A stretch of DNA of 50,967 nucleotides, from contig LNEH01000168.1 of the NCBI GenBank assembly GCA_001464505.1, positions 1-50,967 of the forward strand, given 5' to 3'. The position numbers were made by a program, and so were the translations under genes. Each line of letters begins with the position of its first letter. Positions within the stretch are counted from its first letter, which is position 1. Under the pieces are notes generated by a model. It was not told where the DNA came from and searched no databases. It saw nothing but the letters and a program-made list of their open reading frames with translations. Shown piece after piece: positions 20,279 through 27,853 of this stretch. The DNA comes from Verrucomicrobia bacterium Ga0077533. Lineage in GTDB: Bacteria > Verrucomicrobiota > Verrucomicrobiia > Opitutales > Opitutaceae.

Positions 20279-21355
20279 TCAGCGCTTGGCCACCGGATAG
20301 CTGCCGAGCCATTTCACGAGCGGGCATTTCCTGCTCAGCTCCTTGAGCGCGGCCTGCATCGCCGGGTCCTCGTAGTGGCCCGTGACGTCGAGGAAGAAGA
20401 TGTAGTCCCACGGGCGCAGCCGGCTGGGGCGCGACTCGATGCGCGTGAGATTGAGCTTGCGGCGGCTGAAGGGCTGCAAGGCGTGCAGCAGCGCGCCGGG
20501 CTCGTGGTGGAGCGAGACCAGCAGGCTCGTCTTGTCGTGGCCGCGGCCGGTCGAGCCCGAAGCCTCGCGGCCGAGGAAAACGAAGCGCGAGGTGTTGTTC
20601 TTGAGGTCCTGGATTTGCGTCGCGACCACGGGCACGCCGTAGCGCTCGCCGGCGAGGCGGGGCGCGATCGCGGCGGCGCCCTTCTCCTTTGCGGCCAGCT
20701 GCACGCCCAGCGCGGTGCTGTCCACGTCGACGAGCTGCGCATGCGGCAGGTTGCGCTGCAGCCAGCGGCGGCACTGGGCCAGCGCCTGGTCCTTCGAGTA
20801 GATCTTTTTGATCTTCGCGAGCGGTGCCCGGGACAGCAGCGTGTGTTCGATCTCCTGGTGCAGCTCGGCGACAATCTTCAGCGGCGTCTCGACAAACAGA
20901 TCCAGCGAATCACGCACCGAGCCCTCCGTGGAGTTCTCGACCGGCACGACGCCGTAGTCGGCCTCGCTCTTTTCCACGGCGGTGAAGATGTCCGCAATGG
21001 TGGCCATCGGGCGGTATTCCACGCTCGAGCCGAACTTGCGGAGCGCGGCGGCGTGCGTGTTGGTGGCCTCGGGCCCGAGGTAGGCGACGCACAGCGGCTT
21101 CTCCAGCGCCAGCGCCGCCGACATGATCTCGCGGTAGATGGACTGGAGCGCGGCGGGCTTGAGCGGACCCCGGTTCGCGGTCGCGACGCGGCGCAGCACC
21201 TCGGCCTCGCGCTCGGCGACATAGATGCGGGTCCTGGCGCCGCGCTTCAACTCGCCGATCTGCTGGGCGCGCTTCAGGCGGGCGTTGAGCAACCGGACCA
21301 CCTGCTGGTCGAGGCGGTCGATCTGGACGCGGATTTTGGCTAGTTTCTTTTTCAT
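20279..21355 (-). CDS. pheA: Chorismate mutase / prephenate dehydratase (PheA)
   Basis: A 358-residue bifunctional enzyme turning chorismate into phenylpyruvate for phenylalanine synthesis. Residues 1-85 are an AroQ-type chorismate mutase (IRVQIDRLDQQVVRLLNAR). Residues 90-275 are the prephenate dehydratase domain (AYLGPEATNTHAAA; VPVENSTEGSV). The catalytic TRF motif reads SRF here (NNTSRFVFLG), a conservative Thr to Ser change. Residues 280-358 are the ACT regulatory domain with EPGALLHAL and IESRPSRLRPWDY, the usual phenylalanine-binding motifs, so feedback inhibition is likely. The start overlaps the stop of the upstream DAHP synthase gene (ATGA), which couples entry to and exit from the pathway. 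Confidence 0.93.
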   Translation of the reverse strand: MKKKLAKIRVQIDRLDQQVVRLLNARLKRAQQIGELKRGARTRIYVAEREAEVLRRVATANRGPLKPAALQSIYREIMSAALALEKPLCVAYLGPEATNTHAAALRKFGSSVEYRPMATIADIFTAVEKSEADYGVVPVENSTEGSVRDSLDLFVETPLKIVAELHQEIEHTLLSRAPLAKIKKIYSKDQALAQCRRWLQRNLPHAQLVDVDSTALGVQLAAKEKGAAAIAPRLAGERYGVPVVATQIQDLKNNTSRFVFLGREASGSTGRGHDKTSLLVSLHHEPGALLHALQPFSRRKLNLTRIESRPSRLRPWDYIFFLDVTGHYEDPAMQAALKELSRKCPLVKWLGSYPVAKR

Positions 21356-22398
21356 GCCGGGACAGTCGGACGGCGGAGGGTAGCATGAAGGGCCCGGGCC
21401 CGGACAATCAACTCCGCAAGCACCCGGGGCGTGACAGCCTGTTTCGGGTCGTCGCCGATCCCCTGGCTCGGGTTGACGTGCGCCTCGAGGCACAGGCCGT
21501 CGGCGCCGTAGGCCACGGCGGCGAGCGCGCAAGCCGGCACGTAGGCGGCCTTGCCCACCGAATGCGAGGGATCGACGACCACCGCCGCCCAGGTCTTTTC
21601 CTTGAGCAGCGGCGTGATGGATTCATCCGGATGGTTGCGGTAACCGTCCAGCCCGGGCAAGGTGCCGCGCGGGCAGAGCATGACGTTAGGGTTGCCGAAA
21701 GCCGCGATGTATTCGGCGGCGGAGATAAACTCGTCGAGCGGGCCCATGTGGATGCTGCGCTTCAGCAGCACGGCGGTCGGCCGGCCGGCGATGGCGGCGC
21801 CGACCTGGCGGAGCAGCGAGTAATTGAGGGCGTTGCGCGCACCGATTTGCAGCACCTGCACCCCCGCATCCAGGGCCAGTTGCACGTGCCCGGCTTCCAT
21901 GACCTCGGCGACGGCGGGCAGGCCGGTGAGGCGCGAGGCTTCCATGAGCGTTTCCAGCGACTTGGCATCGCCCTGGAACGAGTAGGGATTGGTGCGTGGC
22001 TTCCACACCCCGCCGCGCAGCGCGTGCGCGCCGGCCTCCTGCACCGCCTGCGCCGTCTCCATGAAATACTGCGGATTTTTCGGATCGATGGTGCACTGGC
22101 CCGCGATAATGAGCAGCTCCTCGCCCAGGGTGACGGTGCCGATGCGCAGCCGGCCATTGGCCAGGTCGGAGCGGCGGTCCATGAGCTTGTGCGGCGACTG
22201 GATGGTGTCGACGCGGTCGACGAAGGGCAGGCCCTCGAGCCGGCTGATCATCAGCTCGTGCCGCTCGTCGCCCACGATGGCGTAGATGGTGCGAATGTCG
22301 CCGACGATCGGCTGGATGCGGCAGCCGAACTCGGCGACGATCACCGACAGTTGCGCGACTTCCTCGGAGGAGAGACGGTTGTTTTTGGGGAGGATCAT
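21352..22398 (-). CDS. aroF: DAHP synthase, type I beta
   Basis: A 348-residue enzyme condensing phosphoenolpyruvate and erythrose-4-phosphate, the first step of the shikimate pathway. An N-terminal ferredoxin-like domain of about 90 residues (VAEFGCRIQPIVGD) is typical of the I-beta class and often serves in feedback control. The barrel has RGGVWKPRTNPYSFQG, LQIGARNALNY, and VVDPSHSVG with the metal-binding histidine. The metal-binding cysteine is kept, but the loop reads AGQCTID rather than the usual AGPCSVE. It is the first gene of a coupled pair with pheA. The second DAHP synthase in the window (26807) is broken, so this copy may carry the flux. Confidence 0.92.
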   Translation of the reverse strand: MILPKNNRLSSEEVAQLSVIVAEFGCRIQPIVGDIRTIYAIVGDERHELMISRLEGLPFVDRVDTIQSPHKLMDRRSDLANGRLRIGTVTLGEELLIIAGQCTIDPKNPQYFMETAQAVQEAGAHALRGGVWKPRTNPYSFQGDAKSLETLMEASRLTGLPAVAEVMEAGHVQLALDAGVQVLQIGARNALNYSLLRQVGAAIAGRPTAVLLKRSIHMGPLDEFISAAEYIAAFGNPNVMLCPRGTLPGLDGYRNHPDESITPLLKEKTWAAVVVDPSHSVGKAAYVPACALAAVAYGADGLCLEAHVNPSQGIGDDPKQAVTPRVLAELIVRARALHATLRRPTVPA

Positions 22399-22429
22399 GG
22401 GGATGGGGGCTAAGTAGAGTCAGAATTTG

Positions 22430-22594
22430 ACCACGAATTAACACGGATCGATTGCGCTGCGGGTCATCCTGAACGAAGTGAAGGATCCAGTCGGATTTTG
22501 GCCGGCGGGAATGATACTGGATTCTTCGCTACGCTCAGAATGACAGCCACAGGGTTTTTGGTATTTATCCGTGTTCATCCGTGTAATCCGTGGC
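22430..22594. repeat. Palindromic repeat (family B) carrying another repeat inside it
   Basis: The left arm accacgaattaacacggat (22430 on) pairs with the right arm atccgtgttcatccgtgtaa (22567 on, then tccgtggc). The interior is interrupted by a complete family A palindrome at 22463-22544, so the outer element was probably present first and served as the insertion site. Confidence 0.8.
22463..22544. repeat. Palindromic repeat (family A) nested in family B
   Basis: The left arm gtcatcctgaacgaagtgaa (through ggatcc) and the right arm ggattcttcgctacgctcag (through aatgac) are inverted repeats, the same family as 12939-13028. The arms here are better preserved than in that copy. Confidence 0.8.
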
Positions 22595-22616
22595 GAAAAT
22601 GTCTGGGTCTTGGTTT

Positions 22617-22648
22617 AAAAACAAAAGAGCCGCCCGGTGGGGCGGCTC
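22617..22648 (-). terminator. Rho-independent terminator, minus strand
   Basis: A perfect 9-base stem, gagccgccc / gggcggctc with a four-base loop, is followed on the minus strand by ttttgttttt. It lies about 165 bases beyond the stop of the FAD oxidoreductase gene and is the first good terminator in that direction. Confidence 0.75.
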
Positions 22649-22814
22649 CTTTGCAAATTGGGTCTGGGGTTTGGTCAGGGTTTGCGTGGGGATAAGCCGC
22701 CTCCGGTCTGCGGGGCAAAAAAGCCCGCAAAGCCAAAATAAAAATAGGCGGCAAAACGATTCATCGGGCGCCAGTGGTGACCGGCCGGACCCGGGGTGTC
22801 AATCCCGCAGCCGA

Positions 22815-23975
22815 TTATGACTTGGCGGCGTGCACCCGCGCGGCCGCCAGCAGATCGGCCCACTCGGCCGGTTGGCCGCACGCGAGTCGCACCGCCGCGC
22901 GCGCGCTGAGCGCCCCAACAATGTTCCCCGTGCCGCAATAAGCCCCCACCGCCCAGACTTTGTCGCCCATCTGTTCCAGCACCGGCAGCCCATCCGTCGT
23001 GTAGGCCACTGAGGCCGCCCAACGGTGTGTCACCGGCGCTCGCACCTTCAGGTGTCCGCGCAGGAATTCATCCAACAATCCCTGGATCAGTTCCGTCGGC
23101 TCGTTGGAGTGCGTCCATTCCGTGACCCCGCCGTGATCGCGAAACCCGCCGAGCGCGATGCTCTGGTTGGGCAGCTGTTGCCAGTATTCAAAACCGTGCC
23201 GCCAGTAAACCGGCCGGGCGAAACTCACTTCGGGCGCGGGCGCCGTGGCCAGCATCTGCTGCCGCGCCGTGCGGACCCGCGGGCTGAGTTCGGGAAATAT
23301 CTGCTCCAGCCGGCCGTCCACCGCGACAATCACCGTGTCGCAGAAAATGGTGCCCTTGTCCGTGACCACCGATCCTGGCACCATTTTTCGCACCGGCGAA
23401 CCCTCGTAGAGCAAAGCGTCGCGCTGCCGGAGTTTTCGCGCGATGGCCCGCACCCGGCGCAGCGGTTGCATGACCCCGTCCGATGGCAGCAGCAGCCCCT
23501 CGCCTTCCGGCCCGGCGTAGGGCTCGGCGGCAAAGCCACAGTAGCGGAGCGCGGCCAGATGCTTCGCACAATCCGCCCGCTCGGCTTCATCGGCCGCAAT
23601 GCGCAGCGAACCCGTCAGGCGGATGATCTCGGGCAACTCCTCCGCCTGGCGTTGGATTTCCCGCGCCGTGAACCGGTAGAGGTTGCTGGCGGTCGTTTCA
23701 CCAAACTGCACCACCGTCTCGTTGAAAAATTTCGCCAGCCCCGCGAGCACGAAGCCGCCGTTGCGGCCCGCCGCGCCCGCCCCCACTTCGCCGGCGTCCA
23801 CGCCCACGGCGCTGACGCCCATGGCGCCGAGTTCCTCCATCGCCGCCAAGCCGGAACCACCCAGCCCGATGACGCACACGTCGGCCCGCACCGGGCCCTC
23901 CAGGCGCGGCAGCGGCCGCCAGTCGCGGTCTTCCCAGATGGGGAGGTTCACGTGGACGATATGCACCGGCTGCAA
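22815..23975 (-). CDS. FAD-dependent amine/amino-acid oxidoreductase (DAO family)
   Basis: A protein of about 386 residues in the D-amino-acid oxidase superfamily, closest in style to gamma-glutamylputrescine or glycine oxidases. The FAD-binding Rossmann motif is VCVIGLGGSGLAAMEELG, followed by GVDAGEVGAGAAGRNGGF, which is typical of these enzymes. Near the C-terminus are YTTDGLPVLEQMGDKVW and GTGNIVGALSARAAV, the second FAD contact region. Substrate is not predictable. The N-terminal residues LPIWEDRDWRPLP resemble the W-rich lead of PuuB-like proteins. The in-frame start is TTG 23975; GTG 23966 is an alternative. The gene is divergent from the methyltransferase at 24047. Confidence 0.82.
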   Translation of the reverse strand: MQPVHIVHVNLPIWEDRDWRPLPRLEGPVRADVCVIGLGGSGLAAMEELGAMGVSAVGVDAGEVGAGAAGRNGGFVLAGLAKFFNETVVQFGETTASNLYRFTAREIQRQAEELPEIIRLTGSLRIAADEAERADCAKHLAALRYCGFAAEPYAGPEGEGLLLPSDGVMQPLRRVRAIARKLRQRDALLYEGSPVRKMVPGSVVTDKGTIFCDTVIVAVDGRLEQIFPELSPRVRTARQQMLATAPAPEVSFARPVYWRHGFEYWQQLPNQSIALGGFRDHGGVTEWTHSNEPTELIQGLLDEFLRGHLKVRAPVTHRWAASVAYTTDGLPVLEQMGDKVWAVGAYCGTGNIVGALSARAAVRLACGQPAEWADLLAAARVHAAKS

Positions 23976-24046
23976 CCGGGAGGCAAGAACGCGCGCACGC
24001 GGTTGACGCCCGCCGGGCAGGCCGCCTTGATGCGAGCGGTCACCCC

Positions 24047-24856
24047 ATGAAGCCGCTTTATGATTTCAGCCGATTGCCCGTGGACCGCACGGTCGCGCCG
24101 CGCGACACCATGCAGGCGCCGGAAAATCCGGAGCAGTATTTTGATCTCGGCCGGCGCGCGCTGGAGCTGATCCATTTTTCCTCGGTGCTGTGCGACAAGC
24201 CGCACTACCCGGACATCCTCGACCTGCCCTGCGGCCACGGCCGGGTGCTGCGCTGGCTGCGCGCCCACTACCACTACGCCAGCATCACGGCCTGCGACCT
24301 CGACCGTGCCGGGGTTGATTTTTGCGCGAAACAATTTGGGGCGCGGCCAGTGTATTCGCAGCCGGACCTGCGCCAGCTGCCCTTCGCGGCGCAGTTTGAC
24401 CTCATCTGGGTCGGCTCGCTCGTCACCCATCTCCGCGAGGACCGCTGGCTCGCCGCCCTGGATTGTCTCGTCCAGTGGACGCGCGAATGCGGCGTCATCG
24501 TGTTCAGCACCCAGGGCCGCACGGTCGCCAGCCTGCTCGCACGCGGCCAGAAAAACATTGCCGAGAACATCGACAAGCCGGCGCTGCTCGCCGACTACGC
24601 CCGCACCGGCTTCGCCTACCAGCGCTATTTTGAGAGCAAGGCCGCGGAGGACTACGGCCTCGCCCTCAGCTCGCCCGCCTGGCTCATGCGCGTCCTGCAA
24701 CGCCACCCCAATGTCATCGTGCGCGCCTATCTCGAGGAAGCCTGGGGCCTGCAGGATGTGGTCATCCTCTACAAGAAAGCGGATCACTTCGAACCGGTCC
24801 ACCCCGGGCCGGGGAAAACTCCGCCTGGATTGCTCGGGCGGCTGTTCGGCCGCTAA
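24047..24856 (+). CDS. Class I SAM-dependent methyltransferase
   Basis: A 269-residue cytoplasmic protein with a SAM-binding motif I (ILDLPCGHGRVLRWLRA) at about residue 63, an acidic loop end (ITACDLDRAGVDF), and a motif IV-like LIWVGSLVTHL. The substrate is not evident. The C-terminal part has a tryptophan-containing conserved-looking stretch (EEAWGLQDVVILYKK) that also occurs in methyltransferases attached to glycan or lipid pathways, but I cannot assign it. Its TAA overlaps the TAG of the convergent RNA methyltransferase gene, so the two genes share their last bases. Confidence 0.8.
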   Translation: MKPLYDFSRLPVDRTVAPRDTMQAPENPEQYFDLGRRALELIHFSSVLCDKPHYPDILDLPCGHGRVLRWLRAHYHYASITACDLDRAGVDFCAKQFGARPVYSQPDLRQLPFAAQFDLIWVGSLVTHLREDRWLAALDCLVQWTRECGVIVFSTQGRTVASLLARGQKNIAENIDKPALLADYARTGFAYQRYFESKAAEDYGLALSSPAWLMRVLQRHPNVIVRAYLEEAWGLQDVVILYKKADHFEPVHPGPGKTPPGLLGRLFGR

Positions 24857-25614
24857 CGGGCACCCAGGAATTCCCAGCACAGCACCGCGGCCGCCGCGGA
24901 GACGTTGAGCGACTCGACGGTGGCCGCGCCGGGAATCCGCACGAGCCGGTCGCATAGCGCCATGATCTCGGGGGCCATGCCCCGCTCCTCGTTGCCGAGG
25001 ATGATGGCCGGCGGCCGGGGCAGGCCGCGTTCCCGGGCCGCGCGCGGCGAGAGCTGGTTGCCGCGCAGGCTTGTGCCGATGAGATAATGGCTCCGTTTCA
25101 GCTCGGCGCAAAACACCGGCAGCGCCGGCACGCGGTAAAAATCGACAAACTCCATGCCACCCTCGGCCACGCGCCAGGCCGCCTCGCCGGGCAGCGCCTG
25201 CGCCGGGTGGTCCGGCACGATGATCGCCTTCACGCCAAAAAACGCCGCCGTGCGCACGATGGCCCCGACGTTGTTCGCGTTGCTCACGCGGTCGAGCAGC
25301 AGCAGCGGCGCCTTCGTCCGCGCCCATTCCCCCATGACCTCGCGCGTCACCTTCTTCAACGGCCGCGCAGCAATCACCGCCACGATGCCGCCGTGCAGCT
25401 TGGTGCCGGCGACCTTTTCCAACTCCGCCGCCTCCACCTGCCGGTAGACTTTTTTCTGCGTCGCCAGCCGCGAACAGAACTCCCCGCTCCGCTTGCCCGT
25501 CTGGACGTCAAAAAACAACCGCCGCACCTCGTCCGGATGTCGCGCGAACAGGGTCGAGACCGCCTGCCAGCCGCAGACGTTCAGTTCCTTGGATGCGGGA
25601 GCGGGTGGTTTCAT
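24853..25614 (-). CDS. SpoU/TrmH-family RNA 2'-O-methyltransferase
   Basis: A 253-residue SPOUT methyltransferase, probably acting on rRNA or tRNA. The N-terminal 90 residues form the L30e-like substrate-binding domain (NVCGWQAVSTLFARHPDEV). The catalytic knot has motif 1 (LDRVSNANNVGAIVRTAAFFG) with the asparagine and arginine of the family, motif 2 (AIILGNEERGM) and motif 3 (VRIPGAATVESLNVSAAAAV). This order is diagnostic for RlmB/TrmH-type enzymes. The target nucleotide is not predictable. The track ORF runs on upstream; ATG 25614 is chosen because it overlaps the stop of the upstream methyltransferase gene in an ATGA. Confidence 0.9.
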   Translation of the reverse strand: MKPPAPASKELNVCGWQAVSTLFARHPDEVRRLFFDVQTGKRSGEFCSRLATQKKVYRQVEAAELEKVAGTKLHGGIVAVIAARPLKKVTREVMGEWARTKAPLLLLDRVSNANNVGAIVRTAAFFGVKAIIVPDHPAQALPGEAAWRVAEGGMEFVDFYRVPALPVFCAELKRSHYLIGTSLRGNQLSPRAARERGLPRPPAIILGNEERGMAPEIMALCDRLVRIPGAATVESLNVSAAAAVLCWEFLGAR

Positions 25615-26660
25615 GCCATGGTTTCGCCGACGACGGTGAACTCCTCCCGGTTGTGATACAAGTGGCGGATACGGAGATTCGTCGCGTGCTTCGCAAAAGG
25701 CGAGTCCGGCGCCTGAATCTCTTTGAGCAGGGTCAACGAGTCCACATGGCCGAACTTCAGGTTGATGACAAATCGCCGGCACCAGCCGTGCGCCAGCCAC
25801 GGGGCAACGATGTTCTGCATCACATGGTGCGGCTCCTCGACCAGATCGCAAAACAGCCAGTCGCAGGTTACGCCGGTCGGGGGTGAAAACCTGAACGCAT
25901 CCTCCAGGCGGTGCTCGATCAGCGGATGGTTCAGCGCGCCGCCCTTGAGCGGGCCGTTGTCCACCGCGATGACGCGCGCCCCGCGCTTCGCCGCGCTGTA
26001 GCTCCAGCCGCCCGGGGCCGCGCCAAGATCGACGACGGTCTCTTCCGCCGCCGGCTCGCGCCCGAGGACGATGTAGGCCTCTTCCACTTTCAAATAGGAG
26101 CGCGATGGCGCCGCGTCGTCGTCCGCCATCCGCCGCTGCCCGCCCAGCCAGGCCTCGCGCGCGGCGAACACCCGGCCGAAATCCGCGAAGAACACCATCA
26201 ATCCGCGCGCCTTCCCCGCCCCGCGCGGCAGATCCGCTGTCGCCAGCCGGGCGATGCGCGAGAGTTTTTTCTTCAACAGCTCGCCAAAGGCCTTCTCCAC
26301 CGCGCTCGCCCGGCGGCCCAGCCCGACGACTTCGGGCACGGTTTGAAAAACGCAAGGCCACTCCGCGTCGATGCGCTCGCCGCGCAGGCTCGCAAAGAAG
26401 AAATCCGCCAGCTGCGACGCCAGGGCGTTGACCGACTCGCCCTTGAACTCACGCGGCGCGGACAACGTCAGGTGCGGGAAGGCCAGTTCCGGTAGGGCGA
26501 GTCGTCCCGACGAGCCGTCATCCGACAACGGCTCATCCGGAGGATTCGCCCTACCCTCACACAACGCCCAGCCCACCCCTTTCTCGGTCACACCCAACCC
26601 CGCCCCGGTGAGCTCGCGCTCGAGGAGAGCTTCGTAACCATGCTGGCAGAGGGAGAGCAT
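25611..26660 (-). CDS. RlmM-like 23S rRNA 2'-O-methyltransferase (Rossmann fold)
   Basis: A 349-residue protein resembling RlmM, which methylates C2498 of 23S rRNA. The N-terminus (MLSLCQHGYEALLERELTGA) corresponds to the THUMP-like domain. The SAM motif is VVDLGAAPGGWSYSAAKRGA, followed by AVDNGPLKGG and CDWLFCDLVEEP, matching the RrmJ/RlmM catalytic core, with NLKFGHVDSL later providing the lysine. Residues about 35-57 (GRANPPDEPLSDDGSSGRLA) are encoded by a palindromic repeat inserted in frame (26491-26555). The downstream SpoU-type gene overlaps its stop, so both RNA methyltransferases are made together. Confidence 0.85.
   Translation of the reverse strand: MLSLCQHGYEALLERELTGAGLGVTEKGVGWALCEGRANPPDEPLSDDGSSGRLALPELAFPHLTLSAPREFKGESVNALASQLADFFFASLRGERIDAEWPCVFQTVPEVVGLGRRASAVEKAFGELLKKKLSRIARLATADLPRGAGKARGLMVFFADFGRVFAAREAWLGGQRRMADDDAAPSRSYLKVEEAYIVLGREPAAEETVVDLGAAPGGWSYSAAKRGARVIAVDNGPLKGGALNHPLIEHRLEDAFRFSPPTGVTCDWLFCDLVEEPHHVMQNIVAPWLAHGWCRRFVINLKFGHVDSLTLLKEIQAPDSPFAKHATNLRIRHLYHNREEFTVVGETMA
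26491..26555. repeat. Palindromic element inserted in frame in the RlmM-like gene
   Basis: 65 bases bounded by perfect 10-base inverted ends, ggtagggcga and tcgccctacc, with further pairing inward (cgagccgt / acggctca). It adds about 21 residues to the protein without breaking the frame. Read on either strand it encodes very similar peptides (GRANPPDEPLSDDGSSG against GRASRPDEPSSDNGSSG). Confidence 0.85.
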
Positions 26661-26702
26661 TCCGCAGCTTTACCGCCCCGCCCGCCGCCGCCGAGATGAA
26701 AA

Positions 26703-26754
26703 TGTGGGAGCGGGTTTATCCCGCGACCGGTCGGGGCACAAAGCCCCTCTCACG
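26703..26754. repeat. Palindromic repeat (family E) upstream of the second DAHP synthase
   Basis: tgtgggagcgggtttatccc at the left and aaagcccctctcacg at the right. The ends gtgggag and ctctcac are inverted with one mismatch, and two inner hairpins are present (gcgggtttatcccgc and ggggcacaaagcccc). The remaining DNA between 26661 and 26806 shows nothing else I can name. Confidence 0.6.
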
Positions 26755-26806
26755 ATGAAAATCTCCGTGCATTTGGCCCCCGGCTTCGTTCACTCAGCCA
26801 ATCCCC

Positions 26807-27843
26807 ATGCGACCGCCCACTTCCGATCTGCGCATCAGCACGGCGCGCCCGTTGCTCTCGCCGGCCATCCTCGAGGAGGATCTGCCGTTGTCCGCGGCCG
26901 GCGCGGCGCTCGTGCAATCGGCCCGCCAGGCCGTTGGCGACATCCTCGCCAGCCGCGACGACCGGTTGCTGGCAATCGTCGGCCCCTGCTCGATCCATGA
27001 TCCGGCGGCGGCGCTCGACTACGCGCGGAAACTCAAGCCCGTGGCCGACCGGCTCGCCCGCGACCTGCTGGTCGTGATGCGCGTCTATTTTGAAAAGCCC
27101 CGCACGACCATCGGCTGGAAGGGTCTGATCAACGACCCGCACCTCGACGGCAGCTTTCAGGTCAACACCGGCCTGCGCCTCGCCCGCCGGCTCATGCTCG
27201 ACATCAACGCCGCCGGCCTGCCCATCGGCACCGAGTTTTTGGACACGACCCTCGGCCAGTATTACGCCGACCTCGTCTCGTGGGCCGCCATCGGCGCGCG
27301 CACGACGGAGAGCCAGATCCACCGCGAACTCGCTTCGGGTCTCTCGATGCCGGTCGGTTTCAAAAACCGCACCGACGGCGACCTGCAGGTCCCCACTGTT
27401 TTCCCTCCCTCACCCGCGAAGGCGCCCCCGCCGTGCTCGGCACGACCGGCAACCCCGAAGGCCACCTGGTGCTGCGCGGTGGCAGCCGCACCGGCCCGAA
27501 TTACGGCCGCGAATCCATCCACCAGGCCGCCGCTCTGCTGAAGAAATCCGGCTCGCTCGCCGTGGTGCTCGTGGACTGCAGCCACGACAACAGCGGCAAG
27601 AAGCATGACCAGCAGGAGCAGGTCGCCGCCGATCTCGCCGCGCAGGTTGCCGCCGGCGAACGCGCGCTCATCGGCTTCATGCTGGAAAGCAACCTCGTCG
27701 GCGGCGCGCAGCAGCATGAGCCCGGCCGGCCGCTGACCCCGGGGCAGAGCATCACCGACGCCTGCCTGTCGTTCGACGAAACCGTGCCCGTGCTCGAAAA
27801 ACTGGCGCAAGGGGCCGCCGCCCGGCGACAGCAAAAGGTCTGA
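26807..27843 (+). pseudogene. aroG: DAHP synthase type I alpha, frameshifted by a small internal deletion
   Basis: The first frame encodes residues 1-195 of an AroG-type DAHP synthase ([42 protein letters not shown]). At about 27390 the match moves to another frame, which continues with [54 protein letters not shown] and SITDACLSFDE to a normal C-terminus at 27843. Compared with the family (e.g. VAIDAINAAGAPHCFLSV in E. coli AroG) about ten residues are missing at the junction. The fit is a deletion near 31 bases rather than a one-base error. All four metal-ligand regions are still encoded, so the loss looks recent. An assembly error cannot be excluded. Confidence 0.85.
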
Positions 27844-27853
27844 TATTTCGGCC

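Larger units (their letters stand above)
22399..22814. other. Intergenic region with nested repeats and terminator
   Basis: No gene is supported. From right to left on the minus strand it holds the short downstream region of the FAD oxidoreductase, a hairpin terminator, and a compound repeat in which family A is nested inside family B. The upstream region of the aroF-pheA operon begins at about 22400-22430. The small ORFs in the track here are repeat read-throughs. Confidence 0.7.

Noticed and set aside
18448-20346. A 632-residue plus-strand ORF opposite glgA
   Set aside because: Antisense shadow of glycogen synthase; it also runs through the short DUF2442 gene in another frame.
22700-22740. 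A second hairpin (gcggggcaaaaaagcccgc) as terminator for the FAD oxidoreductase
   Set aside because: The stem is short, contains a mismatch and the A-run is in the loop; the hairpin at 22617-22648 is much better.
27280-27843. Second-frame ORF treated as a separate gene
   Set aside because: Its first 40 residues are out-of-frame noise; the remainder is the C-terminal half of the broken DAHP synthase, so it is annotated as part of that pseudogene.
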